Below, one piece after another: positions 32,822 to 36,836 of a stretch of 36,836 bases of DNA. Every line of letters begins with the position of its first letter. Position 1 is the stretch's first letter. The stretch is from Phycisphaeraceae bacterium (GTDB lineage: Bacteria > Planctomycetota > Phycisphaerae > Phycisphaerales > UBA1924): the NCBI GenBank assembly GCA_019636625.1, contig JAHBXE010000025.1:1-36836 (forward strand), in the 5' to 3' direction. The position numbers and the translations under genes were made by a program. The notes under the pieces are model-generated. The model saw only the letters and a program-made list of their open reading frames with translations. It did not search any database and was not told the DNA's origin.

Positions 32822-34393
32822 TTACGAGCAGCCGCCGGCGTACTTGTTGAGGAAGCACTGGAAGTCGTTGGCGGTCAGCAGCGGGTTGCCCGTGCTGCCG
32901 TCGCAGTTGGCGTACGTGTCGCCGCCCGCGTACTTGTTGAGGAAGCACTGGAAGTCGTTGGCGGTGAGCAGCGGGCTGCCCGTGCTGCCGTCGCAGTTGG
33001 CGTAGCACGGCGCGGGACCCGTCGGACCACCAAGCAGGAGCTTGAAGGCCTCGATCGAGCCGGTGTCGCCGCCGGCGCAGTCCTTCGCCACCAGACGCCA
33101 CGTGCCCTGCGCGTTCAGGCCGACAAACGCGTTCAGCGGATTCTCCGGCTTCCACGCGCCCTTGGGATTGTTGACACCGGCCGTCGCTGGAGCGTCGTAG
33201 ATTGCCGCGGCCGAATCCGTGCTGATGAACAGATCGGCGTTGGCCGTAGTAGCGCCGTAGTTGTCGTTGGCGAAGCCGAACGTCGTTGCCGGCACGCCGG
33301 GGCGATCCACCATCACAACCGTCGGACCGCCGACCTTGGTCAGGGAGATGCTGACGTCTCCCTGCCAAGTGTGCAGGATGTGGAAGGCCGCTTCGGCGCT
33401 GGTTATCGTGAAGCTGTTGTTGACGACGATTTCCGCCACCGCTTCAACGCCGCAATCGATGGAGCCCGTTCCATCCGGGATCGGAACCGAACCGCCGGTG
33501 TAGGTGTACACGTTCGGGCAGGCGCTGCACGCCGTGTTGTTGCCCTTGTACACGCCGCCCGCCGCGGCACAGTCAAAGGTGTTGACAAGCTGGCACGTGC
33601 CATCCAGGAAGCAGCAGGCGCCGGTCGGCGGCTGCGGGCAGTTGGCGCCCGTGCAATCCGTGCCGGACACCCAGTTCGTGCCGTTGGCCGTGTTGCACTG
33701 GTTCTGCGTCAGGACCTGGCAGGACCCGTTCGGGAGGCAGCAGCGACCGGTCGGAACGCCGCCGACCACGTACGAGGCCTCATCGATGCCGATGTAGTCC
33801 GAGTTCGCGCCGGACGGGCCGGCGTTCTCGACGAAGTAACGGAACGCGAGGCGACCGTTCACCGTGCCGCTGACACCGGTGACGACGGCGGTGAACTCGG
33901 TCCAGACGTTCGGGTACTCGGTGGTGGTGTAGTTGGGATTGATGTCGAGCAGCAAGTCGGAGAAGTCGCCCACATCATTGGGCCCCGTCCCGACGTTCGT
34001 GCCCGTGTTCGCCTTGTTCATGCGAACCTGGAGGCGGTCCGGGAAGAAGGGACCATCAACCGTCCGGGTGTAGAACGTGAGTGTGGCGCCGTTGGACAGC
34101 ACCGTGACGGGGGAGATCATCCAGAGGCTGATCGTGTTCAGGCCCGAGGCGCTGTTGAAGTTGCCGCCCAGGTAGCCCGCCCCGCCGAACTGCGGGAATA
34201 CCGCCGTGTTGCCCTGGAACCAGGACGTAAGACCGATCGCGCCGCTGTTGTTCACAGCAGTCCAGCCCGCGGGAGCCATCGGGGTGCCGATGGTTCCGAG
34301 GATTGTGTCAAAGTTCTCCGTGAACTGAGCCTGCGCGAGGCCGGCGCTGCAGAGCAGCGCGGCAACGGACATCGATTTCTGACCGATCTTCAT
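32822..34393 (-). CDS. Secreted modular protein: anchor-J-like domain, Cys repeats, P-domain, two GC-type dockerin repeats
   Basis: 523 residues from ATG at 34391-34393, with GGAG 7 bases upstream. Signal peptide about 1-23 (AALLCSAGLAQA). Residues 24-212: choice-of-anchor-J-like beta domain (FTENFDT, GWTAVNNSG, GGAGYLGGNFN, SDYIGIDEASYVVGG). Residues about 213-290: two Cys repeats of the form CCLPNGSCQVLTQNQC / CCFLDGTCQLVNTFDC...GGVYKGN. Residues about 297-455: a proprotein-convertase P-like domain (AAFHILHTWQGDVSISLTKVGGPTVVMVDRPG, NPLNAFVGLNAQGTWRLVAKDCAGGDTGSIEAFKLLL). C-terminus: two dockerin-like units NCDGSTG...ANDFQCFLNKYAGG. It is a tandem paralog of 34698-36440 with a different middle. 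Cell-surface or matrix role inferred. Confidence 0.88.
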   Translation of the reverse strand: MKIGQKSMSVAALLCSAGLAQAQFTENFDTILGTIGTPMAPAGWTAVNNSGAIGLTSWFQGNTAVFPQFGGAGYLGGNFNSASGLNTISLWMISPVTVLSNGATLTFYTRTVDGPFFPDRLQVRMNKANTGTNVGTGPNDVGDFSDLLLDINPNYTTTEYPNVWTEFTAVVTGVSGTVNGRLAFRYFVENAGPSGANSDYIGIDEASYVVGGVPTGRCCLPNGSCQVLTQNQCNTANGTNWVSGTDCTGANCPQPPTGACCFLDGTCQLVNTFDCAAAGGVYKGNNTACSACPNVYTYTGGSVPIPDGTGSIDCGVEAVAEIVVNNSFTITSAEAAFHILHTWQGDVSISLTKVGGPTVVMVDRPGVPATTFGFANDNYGATTANADLFISTDSAAAIYDAPATAGVNNPKGAWKPENPLNAFVGLNAQGTWRLVAKDCAGGDTGSIEAFKLLLGGPTGPAPCYANCDGSTGSPLLTANDFQCFLNKYAGGDTYANCDGSTGNPLLTANDFQCFLNKYAGGCS

Positions 34394-34518
34394 AGGTTTT
34401 CTCCAAACTGCGTGCAAAAACAAGACGACGGAACGGAACATTCCGGCCCGTTTCCTCCGCTATGCGAACTCCCGCACAGCAACCAGAGAGGGAAGGGTGA
34501 GTACCCTGCCCTGACTCC

Positions 34519-34546
34519 AGTATACAGGCGCCTTGACTATCTCCAA
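34519..34546 (-). promoter_or_regulatory. Candidate sigma-70-type promoter of the 523-aa gene
   Basis: On the minus strand TTGGAG (34541-34546) and TATACT (34519-34524) are 16 bases apart; a start near 34512 gives a leader of about 120 bases. A looser GGGT-GAGT-ACCC dyad (34495-34506) sits just downstream of the start. The rest of 34394-34640 shows no gene. Confidence 0.45.
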
Positions 34547-34618
34547 AGGCTTTCTTGATTTTGCGCGTTATCCGGGCATCCGTACTTAGCAGGCTGCTCT
34601 CGAACGGCGTGTACAAAG

Positions 34619-34632
34619 CAGGGTTTACCCTG
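34619..34632. promoter_or_regulatory. Dyad CAGGGT-TT-ACCCTG upstream of the 523-aa gene
   Basis: A perfect 6+2+6 inverted repeat, about 75 bases upstream of the predicted promoter and adjacent to the terminator of the neighbouring paralog. The core GGGTTTACCC recurs once upstream of the paralog (36720-36729), which suggests a shared regulator site. Confidence 0.35.
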
Positions 34633-34634
34633 TC

Positions 34635-34670
34635 AAAAAGAAAGGCCGGGATGCCTTGAGCATCCCGGCC
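34635..34670 (-). terminator. Rho-independent terminator of the 580-aa paralog gene
   Basis: GGCCGGGATGC (34644-34654) pairs with GCATCCCGGCC (34660-34670) around CTTGA. On the minus strand TTTCTTTTTG follows. It lies 28 bases past the stop at 34698. Confidence 0.85.
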
Positions 34671-34697
34671 CTGATGGCACTTGAACTCGTGCGATGC

Positions 34698-36440
34698 TTA
34701 CGAGCAGCCAGCCGCGTACTTGTTGAGGAAGCACTGGAAGTCGTTGGCGGTCAGCAGCGGGTTACCCGTGCTGCCGTCGCAGTTGGCGTAGGTGTCGTTG
34801 GCCGCGTACTTGTTGAGGAAGCACTGGAAGTCGTTGGCGGTGAGCAGCGGGGTGCCCGTGCTGCCGTCGCAGTTGGCGTAGCAGCCGCCAGCGGCCACGG
34901 TGCCCAGGACTTCGAAGTACATGTCCTGCTGCACGGCGACCGGAGCGCAACCCTGGCCCGCGTCATTGAGCGGCACCCAAGCAGCGTTGAACTGCAGGGC
35001 GTTGGAGTTGCTCGGGTTGCACTGACGGCCGATCGCTGTCGGGTGCGTCGCCGGAGGAGCGAACGAGACGCCCGTCACGTTGTAGTCAACCCAGTAGGTA
35101 CCGGCGGGGAGAACGACCGGCGGGTTCACCGCGATGACCGCGGACTGCAGGCGACGGGTGGTTCCCGGCGCGGTGAGGGCGCCGCCGCAGACGGGCGGAG
35201 TAATCGTGCTGAAGGTGCGATAGATGTTGGTCATCACGTTGGTTCCGGCGGCGAGGCGGTTGGTGACCTGGTCACCGAAGATCACGTTCGCCGCGCCGGC
35301 GGGGGAAGCGTCCAGAATCTGCAGAGTCGCGGCGGTGATCGCCGGGGCCGCCACGCCCGAGGTGTACCCGTACACGCGGATGCCCGTGATCGTGGCGCCG
35401 CCGGCGGGCACGACGAAGTCGTCGGCCAGACGCAGAGCGCCCGTGAAGCCGAAGCCCGCCGTCGTGTTCGCGGTTGTCGGGTCGGCCGCATCACGAGCAC
35501 ACTCAGACCACACGCCGCCCGAGGGCGCCGCCACGCCGTTGAGCGTCGTGGGACCGGTGCTGATGTTGCAGTTCGAGAAGACCACGGTGGGGCAGCTGCC
35601 GCAGACCGAGCCATTGCCCTGGTACGTTCCGCCGGAGGCAATGCAGGCCGCCGACGTCAAGACGGAGCAGGTGCCGGCCGGAGCGCAGCAGGCGCCCGTG
35701 GGCTGAGGACAGACGTTCGGCGTGCAGTTCGTGTTGTCGCCGCCGTACGTGCCGCCCGCCGTGCCGCAGGCCGCCGCGGTCACGACCGAGCAGGAGCCGT
35801 CGGCGAAGCAGCAACGGCCCGTGGCCACACCGGCCACGGCGTACACGGCGTCGTCGATGCCGATGTAGTCCGAGTTGGCGCCCGAGGGACCGGCGTTCTC
35901 AACGAAGTAGCGGAACGCGAGACGGCCGTTGACCGTGCCCGTCACGCCGGAAACCGTCGCCACCTGCTGCGTCCACGTGTTGGGATACCCAGCCGTTGTG
36001 TACGTCGGGTTGATGTCGAGGAGAAGATCGGTGAAGTCGCCGACGCCCGTCGCGCCGGTGCCGACGTTCGTGCCCGTGTTGACCTTGTTCATGCGAACCT
36101 GCAGGCGGTCCGGGAACGCGGGTGCGTCAACGGTCCGCGTGTAGAACGTCAGCGTCGCGCCGTTGGTGAGCGGAACGACCGGCGTCACCAGCCAGTTGCT
36201 GATCGTGTTCAGCCCGGTGGTATTGTTGAAGTTCGCGCCGATGTAGCCGGCTCCGCCGAACGCGGGGAACACAGCGATGTTGCCCTGGAACCAGTTGGTG
36301 GTGCCCGGCACGCTGTTGTTCTGCTGGAACCAGCCCGGCAGGTTGGTGATGTCCTCGAAGCCCTCCGTGAACTGAGCCTGAGCCATTCCCGCCGTCGCCA
36401 GGAGCGCGGCCGCCGACAAGATCGCGTTACGACTCTTCAT
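34698..36440 (-). CDS. Secreted modular protein, paralog of the 523-aa gene, with a different central domain
   Basis: 580 residues; start ATG at 36438-36440 followed by signal peptide MKSRNAILSAAALLATAGMAQA. The N-terminal anchor-J-like domain (23-208; GGAGYIGANFNNTTGLNTISNWLVTPVVPL, NAGPSGANSDYIGIDDAVYAV) and the Cys repeats (CCFADGSCSVVTAAAC...GGTYGGDNTNC, CCAPAGTCSVLTSAAC...GGTYQGN) are close to those of the downstream paralog. The central region (about 285-510: VFSNCNISTGPTTLNG, LRLADDFVVPAGGATITGIRVYGYTSG, TYWVDYNVTGVSFAPP) is a separate beta-rich domain instead of the P-domain. C-terminus: two GC-type dockerin units, nearly identical in DNA to those of the paralog. Function unknown; extracellular. 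Confidence 0.88.
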   Translation of the reverse strand: MKSRNAILSAAALLATAGMAQAQFTEGFEDITNLPGWFQQNNSVPGTTNWFQGNIAVFPAFGGAGYIGANFNNTTGLNTISNWLVTPVVPLTNGATLTFYTRTVDAPAFPDRLQVRMNKVNTGTNVGTGATGVGDFTDLLLDINPTYTTAGYPNTWTQQVATVSGVTGTVNGRLAFRYFVENAGPSGANSDYIGIDDAVYAVAGVATGRCCFADGSCSVVTAAACGTAGGTYGGDNTNCTPNVCPQPTGACCAPAGTCSVLTSAACIASGGTYQGNGSVCGSCPTVVFSNCNISTGPTTLNGVAAPSGGVWSECARDAADPTTANTTAGFGFTGALRLADDFVVPAGGATITGIRVYGYTSGVAAPAITAATLQILDASPAGAANVIFGDQVTNRLAAGTNVMTNIYRTFSTITPPVCGGALTAPGTTRRLQSAVIAVNPPVVLPAGTYWVDYNVTGVSFAPPATHPTAIGRQCNPSNSNALQFNAAWVPLNDAGQGCAPVAVQQDMYFEVLGTVAAGGCYANCDGSTGTPLLTANDFQCFLNKYAANDTYANCDGSTGNPLLTANDFQCFLNKYAAGCS

Positions 36441-36771
36441 CTGGAATCCTCCGAACTGATGTGTGCACTACCAGACCTGTCGCTGCACAAAGGCCGCGCG
36501 GACACACACGTGCCGCTGACGCCGGCTTTCTGCACAACAAATCTGAATCCATGGACTGACCAAGGTCTCTTCGATCCCTTCCTCTGCTGCCATCACAGTA
36601 GCCCGAACTCCCGGCTCCGCCAAGGTGTGGGATCGAATAGTCGGCGCGAACCGGATGATCGGACGTGCGCGAACGACCCGGAGCCGACGGGCGGTGGTAA
36701 CCAAGGGATATCTCGAATGGGGTTTACCCTAAGAGCCAGGTTCCGCGCACGCCGAAGGTCGTGACACGGTT
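36441..36771. other. Upstream region of the 580-aa gene, no gene seen
   Basis: This 331-base spacer holds GGGTTTACCC (36720-36729), shared with the other paralog's upstream region. Short open frames here lack ribosome sites and recognisable content. I see no convincing promoter hexamers. Confidence 0.4.
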
Positions 36772-36806
36772 GAAAAACAAAGCGCGGGCGGAAAGCCGCC
36801 CGCGCT
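36772..36806 (-). terminator. Terminator of a gene beyond the right edge
   Basis: AGCGCGGGCGG (36781-36791) pairs with CCGCCCGCGCT (36796-36806) around AAAG. On the minus strand a T-rich stretch (complement of gaaaaacaa) follows. Its orientation implies another minus-strand gene ending just right of the window. Confidence 0.75.
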
Positions 36807-36836
36807 GGAGCACGTTTCGAAACGGACGCGCACCGA

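Noticed and set aside
36468..36704. 78-codon minus-strand frame upstream of the 580-aa gene
   Set aside because: No ribosome site, no recognisable content; probably chance.
32768..36764. Two long plus-strand frames (596 and 702 codons) opposite the dockerin proteins
   Set aside because: Their sequences mirror the dockerin repeats in a wrong frame (RVLVEEALEVVGG is the complement of the dockerin codons), so they are shadows.

Overview
The window is high-GC (about two-thirds G+C by eye) and reads as a planctomycete chromosome fragment, most likely class Phycisphaerae. The evidence is three secreted proteins ending in the C-terminal repeat motif NCDGSTG...NDFQCFLNKY/F (the GC-type dockerin-like anchor known from Phycisphaerales), large secreted collagen-like proteins, and a flagellar cluster with a fliW-csrA-flagellin end. 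I see no rRNA, tRNA, CRISPR array, transposase or phage gene. The first ~70 bases are G homopolymers and look like a ragged contig edge.

Region 1 (1-8541, minus strand) is a surface-protein island. It holds a partial unknown gene running off the left edge; a very large collagen/beta-helix/S74-chaperone protein whose reading frame is broken at several spots between about 4600 and 6200; a small protein with one GC-type dockerin repeat; and an intact 422-aa collagen-like protein with its own promoter and leader hairpin.

Region 2 (8593-16724, minus strand) is a housekeeping run, read from high to low coordinates: small membrane-anchored protein, hypoxanthine phosphoribosyltransferase, a fusion of a bacterial PH domain to dephospho-CoA kinase, transcription terminator Rho with a long Gly/Gln-rich insert, a small membrane protein, a secreted TPR protein and a YbhN-like membrane protein. 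Several neighbours overlap by 4 bases (ATGA or GTGA), implying translational coupling.

Region 3 (16838-19340) holds glucose-6-phosphate isomerase, a dihydropteridine-reductase-like SDR and a degenerate FmdB-type small protein.

Region 4 (19427-31681, plus strand) is a late flagellar operon: flgF, flgG, flgA, flgH, flgI, flgJ (rod-binding domain only), flgN-like, flgK, flgL, fliW, csrA, flagellin. It encodes the distal rod, P and L rings, hook-filament junction and filament, and ends in the FliW-CsrA-flagellin regulatory circuit. A hairpin presenting AUGGA in its loop sits on the flagellin Shine-Dalgarno, so CsrA repression relieved by FliW can be predicted from sequence. REP-like palindromes lie between flgH and flgI.

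Region 5 (31645-36836, minus strand) holds a DUF1801 protein with a histone-like basic tail, a GNAT acetyltransferase, and two tandem paralogous secreted proteins with shared ends and swapped middle modules, each followed by a strong terminator. A further terminator at the right edge suggests another gene beyond the window.

The best candidates for new biology are the PH-CoaE fusion, the CsrA hairpin on the flagellin ribosome site, the FlgH without a lipobox, the modular GC-dockerin paralogs and recurring leaderless start architectures.
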